From Torreya grandis (taxonomy: Eukaryota > Streptophyta > Pinopsida > Cupressales > Taxaceae), in contig JARHVA010000250.1 of the NCBI GenBank assembly GCA_037957365.1, positions 4,781,501 through 4,845,500 of the forward strand: 64,000 bases of DNA. Reading direction: 5' to 3'. The position numbers and the translations under genes were made by a program. Shown piece after piece: positions 13,331-25,060 of this stretch (position 1 is its first letter; every line of letters starts with the position of its first letter). The notes below the pieces were generated by a model. The model worked only from the letters and a program-made list of their open reading frames with translations, was not told the origin of the DNA and made no database searches.

Positions 13331-14324
13331 AGGTATAGCAGGAGGCTTGGTGTGTAAAGGCCTTTAGTTATTTACGTGATAGGTCAGGTGGAATGATGTG
13401 ATCATGAAGGTAATTATATAGGTCTGAGTACCAAATAGAGATGGGACCAATAATATCATAGATCATTGTGATGGTTGAAGTTTCATGAGTAGGCATTATA
13501 ATATTTTCAACAAGGAATTAATATTCTTTTCCCTTATCTGTGTGGTGAATCAAAGAACCAATGGTGGCCATAGCATTTGCTATCCTGTTAGTGTCCCTAG
13601 GTATGTGTTCAAATTATACATAGGCAATCTGCTATTTGATAACATTGTTCATGGCCTTATATGATACCAACTTATGATATTTGGTCTAAAAGTGGTCTTT
13701 AACCTATTTGATGATTAACTAAGAATTGCCATAAATTGTGAGATGCTGAATATTCCATTATACTACTTGATGAAGTCCTAAAACTGATTCATATTCAACC
13801 ATGTTATTAGTATAAGGAAAATTGATACAAAATGGTTTAGTGATAAGATCCCCATATGGTGGAATAAATAATAGGCCTAACCCTAATCCATGTGATGTGA
13901 ATTATCCATCAAAATATAGCTTCCAGTGATATTCTTTAGGAGATGTTTCTATGATGGTCATGATGGAATCATCTGAGAATTAAAAAGTGAGTGGTTCAAT
14001 ATATATAAAGGGAACTTTGACAAGCTGATTTGTAAGTACTTGTCCCTTTATAAATTTTTAATTGACATAACCGATCTCAAACTCACTCAAGAGAATGATA
14101 CATTCAGCCATGTGGCCTTGTAAAGCTGTCTTGGATAGTAGATACTTGAGTGGATCTACTTTGGAAATAACTATGGTCTTGTTATTAAGTATGTAATGTC
14201 ACAACTTCTAGGCTACAAAGACCATATATAAACAAGATTTTTATATTAGTGTATACATATGTTCATACACAACCAGTGTAAAAATTAGATAGTACATGAC
14301 ATGCTCTTTTCCATTATCATCATG
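13331..14324 (-). pseudogene. RNase H region of the 16.8 kb gypsy element
   Basis: RNase H removes the RNA strand during reverse transcription. The frame is heavily broken, but minus-strand pieces still read like a gypsy RNase H: a DNSHH(M)D segment near 13900 in the position of the FDGS-type active-site block, and a segment about 13735-13560 resembling the usual ...SQLVINQ...N...ADALA order (SSNRLKTTF, NSRLPMYNLNTYLGTLTG). No catalytic site can be claimed intact. Position between RT and integrase supports the call; whether it holds one RNase H or the dual arrangement of TAT elements cannot be judged by eye. Confidence 0.6.
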
Positions 14325-15355
14325 CTAAGTTAGAAGTGACCCCATGGATTTTTTTGTGGTAGACAGGTATATTAGAAATGGATTTCTTGGCATCAAAAGT
14401 AACAAAATAGGTAGATTGGTAAGATGTTCCTTAAGGTGTTGAAAGGATTTTCGACATTCTTCATCCCAAATAAATGTAACACCTTTTTTCATAAAGTGAG
14501 TGAAAAGATAACATTTGTTGGTCAAGTATGAAATGAAGCATCAAATAGATTGAATTTTCCCTTACAAACTGTAGAGCTGATTCAAATTAGAAGGTGGTAG
14601 CATCTTGGTAATGTCTTATACTTTGGTAGGATCAAATTTAATGGCTCGATAAAAGATAATGAATATTAATAATTTTCTTGAAGTGACATCAAAGATGCAC
14701 TTCTTGGGATTAAGTCTAACCTTATATTCATGAAGCCTCTCAAATATTATTTGTAGTTCAGTTGGATGATTAACACAAGTCTTTAATTTACCCAATATGT
14801 CATCGACATAGTATTGAGCAATGTCATGCATCATATCATGAAATATATGGTCATGTCTCTTTGGTATGTGGCCACAACATTCTTGAGGTTGAATGGCATA
14901 ACCTGATAACAAAATGTTCCCCATGGAATGGTGAATGTTACATTGTATTGGTCTTCTGGCATGATCCTAATCTAATTGTACCTTGAAAATCCATCCATAA
15001 TTGAAAGCATTTCATACCCTAATGTGGAGTAAACTATCATGTCAATATTTATTAGAAGAAAGTCATCCTTAGGGTAGGCCTTGTTAATGTCTCTGAAATC
15101 AGTGTAGATTCTAATTTCTTTAGGCATCTTACTAACATGCAAAATATTTGGGATCAAATATAAATAATCAATTGGTAAAATGCATCTCACTTCTAAGAGT
15201 TTGTACAACTCTTTATTTACTAGTCCAATATTATAAGGATGCATCTTATGTAATTTTTGCTTTTGAGGTTTGGCATCAAGATGTACAACCAAGGTAGGGT
15301 CCAAAATTGGCATGTCTAAATAGGCCCATGAAAAAATGTTAAAAAATTCCCTCAA
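14325..15355 (-). pseudogene. Reverse transcriptase of the 16.8 kb gypsy element
   Basis: The protein copies element RNA to DNA. In minus-strand order, one frame (15355-14972) gives FSWAYLDMP, then VRCILPIDYLYLIPNILHVS, RIYTDFRDINKAYPKDDF and GYEMLSIMDGFS, the fingers and first catalytic motif. After a frame change, 14924-14616 gives AQYYVDDILGKLK with the YVDD catalytic box intact, then RLHEYKVRLNPKKCIF. A third piece, 14525-14325, gives KKGVTFIWDEECRKSFQHLK, the connection to RNase H. At least two frame breaks make it non-functional. Identity as Ty3/gypsy RT is secure. Confidence 0.95.
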
Positions 15356-16710
15356 AAGGGATATAAATATTTCATATTATTCTTCAATGAGGGATTGCCT
15401 AATTTGATCCACTTCAAGTCATCTAGAGTCCCAATGTTGATTTCCATAGTATCTTTTATGAGGAGAGTCAAGCCATCTTATAGAATGGTTAGAAATGATG
15501 TGAATTAACCTACAAATATAAATCCCTCTAGTTGGATTATTTATTCAAGCTCTCCAAAACAAGATGAATATAAATCTCCTAATGGTAATGATGGCATGCC
15601 AAAAATATTATAGGAAATTCCTAGGCAATTTGACCAAAGGCATGCTGTTTTACTGAATTGAACTTAGACTCAAAAGTAAGTTCATCATTGGTGGTCTCCT
15701 AAGATTCATTTGAGAAAAGGTGAACACCCCTATATAATGGGGCCTGAAATAGGTTTTACCTAAAAGACTGGTCTTTCTCTTTAATTTTACCCTAGTCCAA
15801 ATGTGCCTTAAAGAGGTTTTCACTTTGGGACCTCAATGTTTTATTCTTTTATTTTTGGCTAAGGGTGTTCACTCATTATCCAAAATATGTTGCAAGATCT
15901 AGTTTGATAGAGAACCCTTTTTTGTGGTCTCCCAATAGAACATTATCTCTTAGGCCTAGAAAATAGTAAAAAGAATCATCATTCTCAAACTCATCTATAG
16001 GCACTATGGATTCTTGTTGGTCTTAGGATATAAGTTGAGGGTGATATAGAGGAAGTGGGTTACATTGAATTACTAGAGTTATGGTAAAAATAATATGTGG
16101 GTCAAAGAGGTTGGTATTGGCGAGGTCTTCATAAATGTTGTAATCAGACTCTACTTCACTATTGGTATTGTCATCACTATACATTGGCATTGAAACACAA
16201 ATAAGATATGTGGGGTCACCTAAGACAGTTTAAATTTGAGACCATAAGTTCCTTTATACCAAGTTATAGAAATTAGTTTTAGAGTTCCCTACTGATTTTA
16301 CCTGAGGAATCCTCCTTTATAGGCTTGGTTCTCTATGATCCTATTAAGGATGGGTTACTTAGAATTTTTATAGCAATTGGATAAATCATCATTATATAAC
16401 TAGGATTCATTATTAGAAAGTGGGTCCTCTTTTTACCCAGTGGACATTGTGAAAATAACAGGGGCTAGACTATGAAGTTTTCCATTTCCTTTTCATTTTC
16501 ATTCCATGCAAGGTGGATCAACTTTAGGTCTTCCATAAGACTTGGGGTTTTATGGAAATTTAGTAATATGGAATGTGTCATGGATCAAATACTCTCCTAG
16601 GCCATTAGATGAGATGGTAAAATGATTAGACATTTCAAGAAGAGTCATATATGAAGATGAGTCAAGACTATCTAGGTTTATACAATTGGTCTATGAAATT
16701 TGACAAGTAT
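15356..16710 (-). pseudogene. Protease-RT linker of the 16.8 kb element
   Basis: About 1.35 kb separates the protease remnant from the RT remnant. No long open frame or conserved domain is readable. Long poorly conserved linkers at this place occur in large plant gypsy elements, so this is probably decayed polyprotein sequence. Confidence 0.5.
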
Positions 16711-17232
16711 TTATTTGTCTTTATCCTTTTTGGGAACTGTATCTAGGCCAAAGTGGTATTTGTAACTTTCATACTCATCCTCAAAATGTTTGTAATTTTC
16801 ATAGGGATGCAAATCTCCATTGATAGTGACCTCAATGACTAAGTGTGATAACTTGAGACACTGGTTCAATGTTGAAAGAATTGCATGAATATCATGTATC
16901 CAAGGTCTACCCAAGAGCAAATTGTAAGATAAATCTAGGTCTAATACATGGAAAAGTGTATTGTGGGTCAAGGGTCCAATGATAATTTGAAAGATTATGG
17001 TGATATATTATTATTTTTCTTCATTATCATAGGCTTTGATAGTTATTTATGGATATAGATCGGTTGTTGTATATTTGAAATGCTTGATGAGCTTCAAATA
17101 CATAATATTTAGGTCCAATCCATTGTCTATGAGGACACATTTCACTTTGTGTTGCATGATGATAACTTTAATGTACAAGGGATTGTTGTGGAGAGGGCCA
17201 AGGGATGACATATCAATTTGGTCAAAGATCAA
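16711..17232 (-). pseudogene. Retropepsin-like protease of the 16.8 kb gypsy element
   Basis: An aspartic protease that would process the polyprotein. The frame 17232-17047 reads PLYIKVIIMQHKVKCVLIDNG then DLNIMYLKLIKH. The active-site triad position is D-N-G, followed by the usual LN/LK helix. A second frame, 16971-16711, gives FHVLDLDLSYNLLLGRPWIH, the characteristic flap-to-C-terminal block of plant gypsy proteases. The two parts lie in different frames with about 75 bp of broken sequence between, so the gene is dead. Confidence 0.9.
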
Positions 17233-17599
17233 CTATTGACCTAGGGCTAGATGTCCAACCAAAGCTTGGAATTTGTCTATGGTTATGTCATTGGGAACTT
17301 AGGATTGGCCTAGGATTTCTATTAGGATATTCTTGTGGATAGTAGACATATGTAAAAAATATAGAATATAGATTTATATAGGTGTCTTTTGGAGTTATTC
17401 CATAATGTCATATGGATTTTTATTAACAATGGTATATGGATTATTCCTAGCCATCACAATGGCTTGGATTAGTTCATTAACAAGAGGTTATGGGCTTGAA
17501 ATGGTAATCTTAGATCACCAAGTTGTGATTTCATAATCAAGATTAGATACAAGACTGTTATAACTTGATGATGATGGAGATGGCTAGATATGATAGGTC

Positions 17600-20500
17600 T
17601 CAATTGTTGGTGCACTCATTTATGATCACAGGGTAATGATGAGTTATTAGTATAAGGACCTAAAATAGTAATCCTTGGTTGTTGTTTCACTTGGTTATGG
17701 TCCCATGTCAAGGAAAGATTATTGGCATAGGTGGGTTTATTAGAATTGTTTGGTAATGGTCTTGGTCGATTAGCAATTAGTCTAGGATTAATGGTGATGG
17801 TTGAAATATGACCTCCCATAATATGACCTACAACTTTGTTGTAGTTATGTGTAATTTCATGGTAAATTTGTTGGTTTTTGGAATCATTCTAGCCTTTTTT
17901 CCTTCCATTTGGTTGACATTATTGTTATTACTACTAATATTATTATTGTTACTAACACTATTGTTATTATGGTGGCATTTATTTTTTCTATTGTTGATAA
18001 TTATTGTTATGCTATGGAAAAGGGTTGTGGTAGATACCCAAGTTATGATTGGATGTAGATGCTCTATTATCTAATGTAATGTCCCCATTTTCCAACATAT
18101 TTTATATGAGGTGATTTAACTTCACATAACAACATATGGAATGTACATGAACACAATGGTATTCATAAAACTCACGCTCTCTATACCAGTCTAGATATGG
18201 AATACCCTTAGTATAGTGCTTTAGAATTAGCTAACTAATCATATTAGTTGTAGATATATTATGAAACACTTCATCGATAGGTTAACCAAGGTTTTTGAAG
18301 ACCTAAGGAAAGGGTCTTATTCTTCGGGGATAGGTTTAAAAAGGTGGTGGTTATTGCTTTTATGGAGATAGTCTAGGTTATTGCAAAGGCTACACTTGTT
18401 AAATAGGCTATTGATGAGGAGTAAGTTACATTTGTGGTGTAGGTTGAGTAGATGGTGTTTACACCATTTGGACATGATGAAACTCAATTAATCCATTTCT
18501 AAGAACATTCCTATTATGATTGTATTTCTTGGATTTATCATAGTTAATGGCCTAGGTTGGTGTTGATGCTTGCACTTAGACTTGGTTAGGGTTCTGACTT
18601 GGGCCTATGCCTTGGTTTTGGTTTTGATTTCGATTTGAAGAGGTTAACTTGATAATCCCTTTTCTAATAGTGGCCTTTTCAATCTACAAACCTTTGTCAA
18701 TGATTTATTTTAAGGTATGCACAAATTTAAGCTCCAGATGATAGGATATCTCGTTGGGCAAATTTTTAGTAATCACAATGGCCAATTATTTGTCTAGCAA
18801 GATTTGGGTGAAGTGACTATCAAATGATCTCCATATATGTAGATATCTTTTAAATATTTAACTAACATTTTGCTTAGCCTGAGTTAAATCTACTAATGAA
18901 ATATCATGTTTGAGAATATAGGAGAAATGTTGCACAAATTTATCTGAGAGGTCAAAATCAGGTACAAAATTCTTTGGCAATTTGAGGAACCACTCCAAAG
19001 CCTATCCTACTAGACTTTAAATAAATAAAAGGAGTAGGTAATGTCACTATAAGCCACTAGTTGACAAAAAATAAATAATTTTGTCAAATGGGCCTTAGGG
19101 TCTCCTTTACCCTTGTATTTATCAAATTTTGATGGTTCATAACTTGGAGAAATGGTATATAAATATACTCTATGTTGAATGGGTATGAACACATGCCATC
19201 TAACTTGAGTTTTTTGGTCTACTTCCCTGCTTGAATGGTAGTAATGTTGCATTTCTTGTGCCAAGAAACTAGATGATACATGTAGTTGAGGTGGTGGGTG
19301 TTCAAAGGTGGATTACCTTGACTAGGGTATAATGGAGGTATGGTTTGTTGCAGAATGTTGGTTTGATGGGCAAATTGACTAGGAATATGCATCTATATAG
19401 TGGGATGTGATTGTTGAAATTGCATGCATTATTGTATTATATTCTAGTTCACATTTGGTATATAACCTTTTTTTGAGGGAATTATATTTAGGATGAAAGG
19501 ATATAGTTTTGGGTAAAATACTATGCCTACTGAGGTTGATTAGGGACTTACTACTGACTAATCAAACCTGGCTAAATAAGGGGAACTTATTGTGGACCAA
19601 GGCCCTATCTTTAGATCTTTGGCACGTGCTAAGTAAAAGGTAATTATTGCCTAATTAGTACTTATTGGATGTTATCACCTTGTTATTGCATAAACACCTA
19701 TTTTGAACTAGACACTGGTTGAGTTTTTAGTATTTGTCTTTAACCAATAAACACACATTTTTGATTAGATAACATTCATGATTATAAATGTATATTAGTT
19801 TATGATTATATAGGTACATTTGTCACTACCTATTGAGGTAGAATATTTATTTCCCCCATATTGAGGTGGTATAGTGTTCTACCTTTGTTGTGGTAGTATA
19901 TTAGATTATGACCGATGTTATGGAATGTTAGTTTCCATCTATTGAGATGGGGTAGCATTCGTCACTTGTCATTGAGGAAAATCATTAGTTGACACTTGAT
20001 TACTTAATCGTTGTGGTTGCATGCTTGATGAAGTAGCTGGTTGAGGATTGGAAGTAACTTTCTATGGTTGGGATGTAAGAGTTCTTACACCCTATTGTTG
20101 TGAACCACTAATGGTATTACCTAAAGGCACTTGTTATTTTGGATTATTTTTTAGTGTAGTTAAACCACTTTGGCTTGGATTGGAAGACACTTTCATGTTA
20201 TCTAAAGTATTTGGAACATTATTCTACATAGAAGTTGTAGTCATCTATTCAATATGTGGGTCATTGTACATGTCACCGACTAAAGTGATTTGCACAAATG
20301 GGTTCATACCCAAATTATCTTAATCTGTCAACTCAATTAACACTCCTATTGAAGGAGCTATATCTATGAGTGGAGCATTTGACATGGACATGGCATTAAA
20401 ATTATGTGATAGATTAAAATAGGTTTGATATGCTTATTGCATTTATATAAAGTGGTCCTCTATGAGGCTCTTTCCTTTTACAAGCATATTTGGGTCTTGA

Positions 20501-20975
20501 TATGACATTTGCATGAGTGCTTGAGGATAACTAGTAGAGGCTTATTCATTTATTTGGGTATAGGGCATGTTTAGAGGCACTCTAACTAGACTAGGTAAAT
20601 TTTCATGGGGGAAGTCTATTGGAAACTTGGACCCTACCTCTGTGGCTCTAACTAAAACCTCATCTTTGTTTTTAATAAAGTGATGATCAAACAAATAAGG
20701 GTCATATATCTATGGCATAGTAATGTAATAGGTTATTATTAAACTTGTTCTACAACTGATGGTATGATAGCAATGTATTACATGATTTTCTCTTGGTCTT
20801 GATCTAAATATGGAGGTGTGTTAACCAAATAATGGGATAATGGATATTGACTTTATTTTCTAGATTAAGTAGTGTAATGAGAATAGGGATATATCTCACA
20901 AACCACATCATCACTCATGACCATGCTATCATAACTTGGATTGTACATGGCTGCACTATGAATGTAACGAGACAT
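17600..20975 (-). pseudogene. Gag of the 16.8 kb gypsy element
   Basis: Structural capsid protein. A possible start ATG lies at 20975-20973 (reads MSRYIHSAAMYNPSYDS). The central gag domain is clearest at 19264-19010: YLYTISPSYEPSKFDKYKGK then GDPKAHLTKLFIF. Its continuation to about 18650, read across stops, contains the WFLKLP-type and FVQHFSYIL blocks usual for gypsy gag. Near 18230-18060 a segment with REFYEYHCVH and LNHLIQ-like spacing resembles the zinc-knuckle-like region before the protease. At 18010-17890 there is an Asn-rich stretch from AAT/AAC repeats. There are many stops. Confidence 0.8.
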
Positions 20976-23389
20976 ATCCAAATCAATAGCTAAATTTATG
21001 TAAAGATAGGTTTAGAGTTCTACAAACTCTTAAAAATAAGGTCTAAAAGATGAATGGTCCAAACTTGGTAAAAATTGGTCTAAAAACTTGGCCTAAGAAT
21101 GGAGCTATTTATCCAAAATAGGCAATGATAAACTCGGTCTAAAATGGTCTAATGCCAAATGTTTTACATAAATGGTCAAGTGAATGAATAACTCTAAATT
21201 CCAAAAATTGGTAAGAAGTGTTTCAAAATTTTTTAATCTAGGTCTAAAAATGAAAAAAAGGTTGTTAGGTCTTTGACAATAAGGCACAAATCTAGGCTCA
21301 AAATAATTAGGTCTAAGATAAAAAGGTAAAATTATAGGACTTTTGGAAACATGGCACAAAATCTAGATTTTGAAACAAAACTAGGTCTAAAACAAAATGT
21401 AATTCTTAGGTCTTTTGGGAACATGGCACAAAATCTAGACTTAGCACAAACTAGGTCTAAAGGCAAGATAATTAATCTATAAAAATTTGAAACACTTAGA
21501 CTCAAACTAGGCATTTGGATTTAAACATAAGCTTGACCTTTGGTAAAAAGGGTATTGGATTTTAGGCAAACAAAAGATAGACCACTTCCCAAATTTAAGC
21601 ACAAAAATAGTCTTAAAATCAAGCAAGGAATTAATCTAAGTTGCACAAACCAAAAGTGAAAGGTAAATGTCCAAGCCAAAATTATGTGAGGCATAGGCTT
21701 AAAACAATCAATGTTTGAATATGAAATTATCAATACCAATTTTGAACTTGATTTATAAGGCTTGGTTTCTTAAATGGAAAATAAGTTAGACTAAAATAGA
21801 TAACACAATGATACTAGTCATATACCAAAAAGGCATATGTGGTTTCAACATTGTAATTAGATATAAGGCAACAAGTTTTTAAAATAATGTAGTAGTGAAA
21901 TGAAACTATATTTCTCTTAAGGTATGATAAATGGTTTGTTTCAAAACTTCAAGGTGCAAGACTTGGAATGAAATGGATAGTGTAACGATGCCCCTTTCAA
22001 ATAAGTGACACAGACACAAAAGTTTGAAAAATGACCAAGGCAAAGTGTGGTGTCAAATAAATGGTATAACGCCTCTTCAAACAAAAGAGTGATGTGTAAA
22101 CATGACTTGTTTTGGATGTGGTTTAAATAAACAAATAGTTTTGACTCAAGATAATGTAAGTAAAAAAGAAAAACAATAAAAACACCTAAGCGTATCATCT
22201 TAATCTAAATAACTGACAAGGTGGCTTCGTACTATCAAATTCCATCTATATACTTACTATTAAGAGTAAATAATGTTTGTTAATCCAAAAATTTAAATGT
22301 GCATGAAAATTAGGATTTTTAGGCCCCCTCTTCTCTCAATATTTCTATGATGACATGGAACTTTAGGCTACTTGCCTTGCATTGATAATATATCTATAGA
22401 AAGTGGGGTTATCTAAAAACTATAATTTTTTGTATGTTCTAAATGGTCCCATATGTGTGGTTAACACTGGGGCACAACATGTCATTTGGATATGCATTAA
22501 CTATCTTTAAATGAAAAGGTCTTGTCATTTTCATAGCCACTACATCCATCAATCTCTTAGTGTAGTGTGATGTTTGAGTTAAACCCACATTTTGAGGTAG
22601 TCTTTTACTAATAGATTTTTTAACCACTCAAACAAGCATCCCAGTAAGTTGAACTTAATTTATATACCTATATTATGGAGTGGGGTTTAAATGATGCTGG
22701 GAGATGAAATCTCAGGTCAATTCTTTCATAGAGAAGCCATGGGGAGACTATGAACTCCCATACACAAGCTAATATGTATGAAAATAAAAATTATATAAGG
22801 ACTTTAGGGTCATTTTGGGATCACCCAAATCACTCAAATTTTGAGGAGTGCCTTAGAGACTTTTCTTATATGCTTTGGAAAAAGTGATAAAGGTAATAAG
22901 TGAAGCATTTTTTATCACCCAATTTACCTAAAGGGGATGTGGGGACAACATACACACTACACTTGGATTGAGAAACCAACACACAACAACAATCACAAAA
23001 ATAAATGCTCTTATGAGCACTTAACAAGAGTGTGAGTTATTTTTTTAGAGCACCAAGTGAAATATGATATGAAGTTTAGCCCCTTGGTATTGTTTGATTT
23101 TTGAATTTTGAAGAATGAAAACAAATCAAGTAAATGATTTTTAAACACCAAATATAAATGTGAGTTTGAATCTTAGAGTGTTAAAAATGTTTTTCCTTGG
23201 TCTTTAGGTCCTATAAAAAGTGTTAGGGGGTCCTTGTGCTCATAATTTAACATAAAGTGAGAAAATGACAATTGAAATTTAGCTCTTAGGTTTCTTATGT
23301 TCTTCACATAGTGAAATACCATAGATACATAGAGCAATACTTCAACTTTCTTGTAAAATTGTAACTAGTTAGTATAAAACTATAAATTC
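20976..23389 (-). other. Long 5' leader of the 16.8 kb element
   Basis: About 2.4 kb between the 20-bp array and the likely gag start. Short open frames (for example 22627-22439 and 22198-21941, minus) have no recognisable domain. Near 21040-21480 the word GGTCTAAA recurs, see the separate entry. Large plant gypsy elements sometimes carry an extra ORF here; none is readable. Confidence 0.55.
21240..21470 (-). repeat. ~70-bp tandem repeat in the leader
   Basis: Units begin with AGGTCTAA at about 21240, 21309, 21383 and 21453. Each contains a second GGTCTTT/GGACTTT, then GGCACAAAATCTAG. About 3.3 units of 69-74 bp. Isolated GGTCTAAA words continue left to about 21040. Confidence 0.75.
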
Positions 23390-23890
23390 TTGCAAAACAA
23401 AGTGTTAGTGAAAAAATACAACTATATAGTACAATAAAATTATTGTTAAGATAATAATGCAAATAGACACATAAAACCATAATTGGGACTTGTAAAAATG
23501 CAACTGACAATGTAAAAATGAAATTGTCAATGCAAAATTGTAATTGAGAATGCAAAACTATAACTAAGCAATGGAAAAATACAATTGAGAATGAAAAATT
23601 TCAAATAAGCATGTAAAACTACAACTAAGAATGCACAACCACAATTGAGTATGCAAAATCATAACTTGGCATGCAAAAATGCAACTGGTCATGCAAAAAT
23701 GTAACTGGTACGCAAAATGTACTTGGGCATGTAAAACACACCTAGGCATGCAAAAAAATAATTAAGCATGTAAAAATGTAGCTAGGCACATAAAAATGTA
23801 ACTAGGGTTTGCTATAACTAAACTAAGCATGCAAAAACACAACTAGGGTTTGAAATAACATGACTAGAGTTATAATAATGCAATTACATA
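23390..23890 (-). repeat. 20-bp tandem array in the 5' leader
   Basis: On the plus strand the unit is approximately GCAAAAATGYAACTRGGCAT. Unit starts fall at 23492, 23512, 23532, 23552, 23573, 23593, 23613, 23633, 23653, 23673, 23693, 23712, 23731, 23750, 23770 and 23790, so the register is 20 bp with very few one-base slips. Weaker units extend left to about 23400 and right to about 23890. The period is not a multiple of three, which argues against a peptide repeat. It lies about 155-660 bp downstream of the 5' LTR in element sense. Confidence 0.9.
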
Positions 23891-24024
23891 GAGTAAAAGT
23901 ACAATTTCCTATGTAACATATGTGAGCTTCAATTTTTCACTTTTTGGTCAAAAAGTTAAGATTTTGACATGAAAAATGTTAGAATTAGGTCCTAAAATTC
24001 CATGGTAAGAACTTTGTGGGTGCG

Positions 24025-24043
24025 GGTCCCACTGGACCTGCCA
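24025..24043 (-). promoter_or_regulatory. Candidate primer binding site of the 16.8 kb element
   Basis: Three bases inside the 5' LTR the minus strand reads TGGCAGGTCCAGTGGGACC. It begins with the TGG expected to pair with a tRNA 3' CCA. It is not the common iMet site. I could not assign the tRNA. Confidence 0.65.
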
Positions 24044-24046
24044 TAA

Positions 24047-25060
24047 TGTGAATAAGGAATCCATAGAGGGGAGATTAGTATAGTTTTAGTCAATAAAACC
24101 AAATCAAAATAAACACACTAAACACCAACACTCCTAGACTAGACACTAGGGGGAGCATAGGTAACAAGCATAAAATGAAAACATAACTAGAAAACAAAAG
24201 AAATCATCCTTTTACCTTTCTTGTAGCTCCAAAATCACTTGTTGAATTGGCTTGCTTGGCCATGTGCTTAATAAATCTCTGTCAATAAAGCTCCATTACT
24301 CCACCTATCCTTGGTACCTTGGTAATATTAGTTAGCTTAAATTGGATTCTAAAATTGGCATGGTAATACTACTATAAAATATTCTTGGAGGTATTTTGGC
24401 ATAATAACATTGCAATAAAAAAGCTTAAAGATCAATAGGTGAGGCCTTCTATTTATAGCCTCCAAAGTTAACTCTTACCCAAGTTGAGTTAGGTTAGGAT
24501 TTAAGCATGGAATGAGTTAAAAATAACCCTAGGTGAGTTAAAATTAACTCTAATTAAGTTAAGGATGGTACATTTAATTATCATTTTCAATTAATAATCA
24601 TGGCTCACAAATTGGATATTTGGTAGATATTTTATGAGATCTTGACAATTCATAAAGGCAATGATGAAGAAGCTTGATATTTTGAATTTCCATTTGTAGA
24701 TATTCATTAATTTAAAATGGAATATTTAGCTAATATTTTAATTTTGTTTTATTATTTGATTCATTTTGATTGGAATTTTAGCTCTTTTAAGAATTGTTAA
24801 AGTGCCCTGCTTAATGGGTCCATAGGCCAAACTATCAGTTGTTAGGTCACAAAGTGATTGGGGATGACTCATGAGAGGTTATTATTACATATGGTATAAT
24901 AACCCAAATATGGATGCATAAAAATGATTATTAGCATTAATTAATGATGTGTGGATGAAATTAGGATGCTCAATGATTCTTAGGCTTAACTTGCACTATT
25001 TGGTAGAAATCAGTCTGAAGTCTAGTTAAAGCTAGGTGTGGCCAGAATGAGGTGTCTAAA
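24047..25060 (-). repeat. 5' LTR of the 16.8 kb gypsy element
   Basis: A direct repeat of 8268-9288 (1014 bp). The plus-strand ends are TGTGAAT and GGTGTCTAAA; the terminal CA has decayed to AA. It differs from the other LTR by many substitutions and small indels, consistent with an old insertion. Confidence 0.93.
24445..24460 (-). promoter_or_regulatory. TATA box of the 5' LTR
   Basis: On the minus strand GGCTATAAATAGAAGG matches a strong plant TATA box and is preserved in the other LTR (about 8663-8676). Transcription would start about 30 bp to the left, near 24415, leaving about 370 bp of R-U5. Confidence 0.7.

Larger units (their letters stand above)
8268..25060 (-). mobile_element. Ty3/gypsy LTR retrotransposon, ~16.8 kb, probably TAT/Ogre-like
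   Basis: The element has two direct LTRs of ~1.02 kb, and in minus-strand order 5' LTR, PBS, leader with repeats, gag, protease, RT, RNase H, integrase, a 2.9 kb 3' noncoding region with hairpin arrays, PPT and 3' LTR. Integrase after RT marks it as Ty3/gypsy. I saw no chromodomain. The great length, the long leader, the 2.9 kb between integrase and 3' LTR and the non-iMet PBS suggest the TAT/Ogre group, which is inference. All ORFs are broken by stops and frameshifts, so it is an old, immobile copy. A clean target duplication is not seen: the left flank is CATAA, the right flank TATAC. Confidence 0.9.

Noticed and set aside
17808..18074. Plus-strand open frame rich in Leu, resembling a membrane protein
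   Set aside because: It is the reverse of an Asn-rich (AAT/AAC) stretch of gag on the minus strand.
23390..23890. CRISPR-like array because of regular 20-bp spacing
   Set aside because: There are no distinct repeats and spacers, the units are contiguous, and the context is a plant retrotransposon leader.
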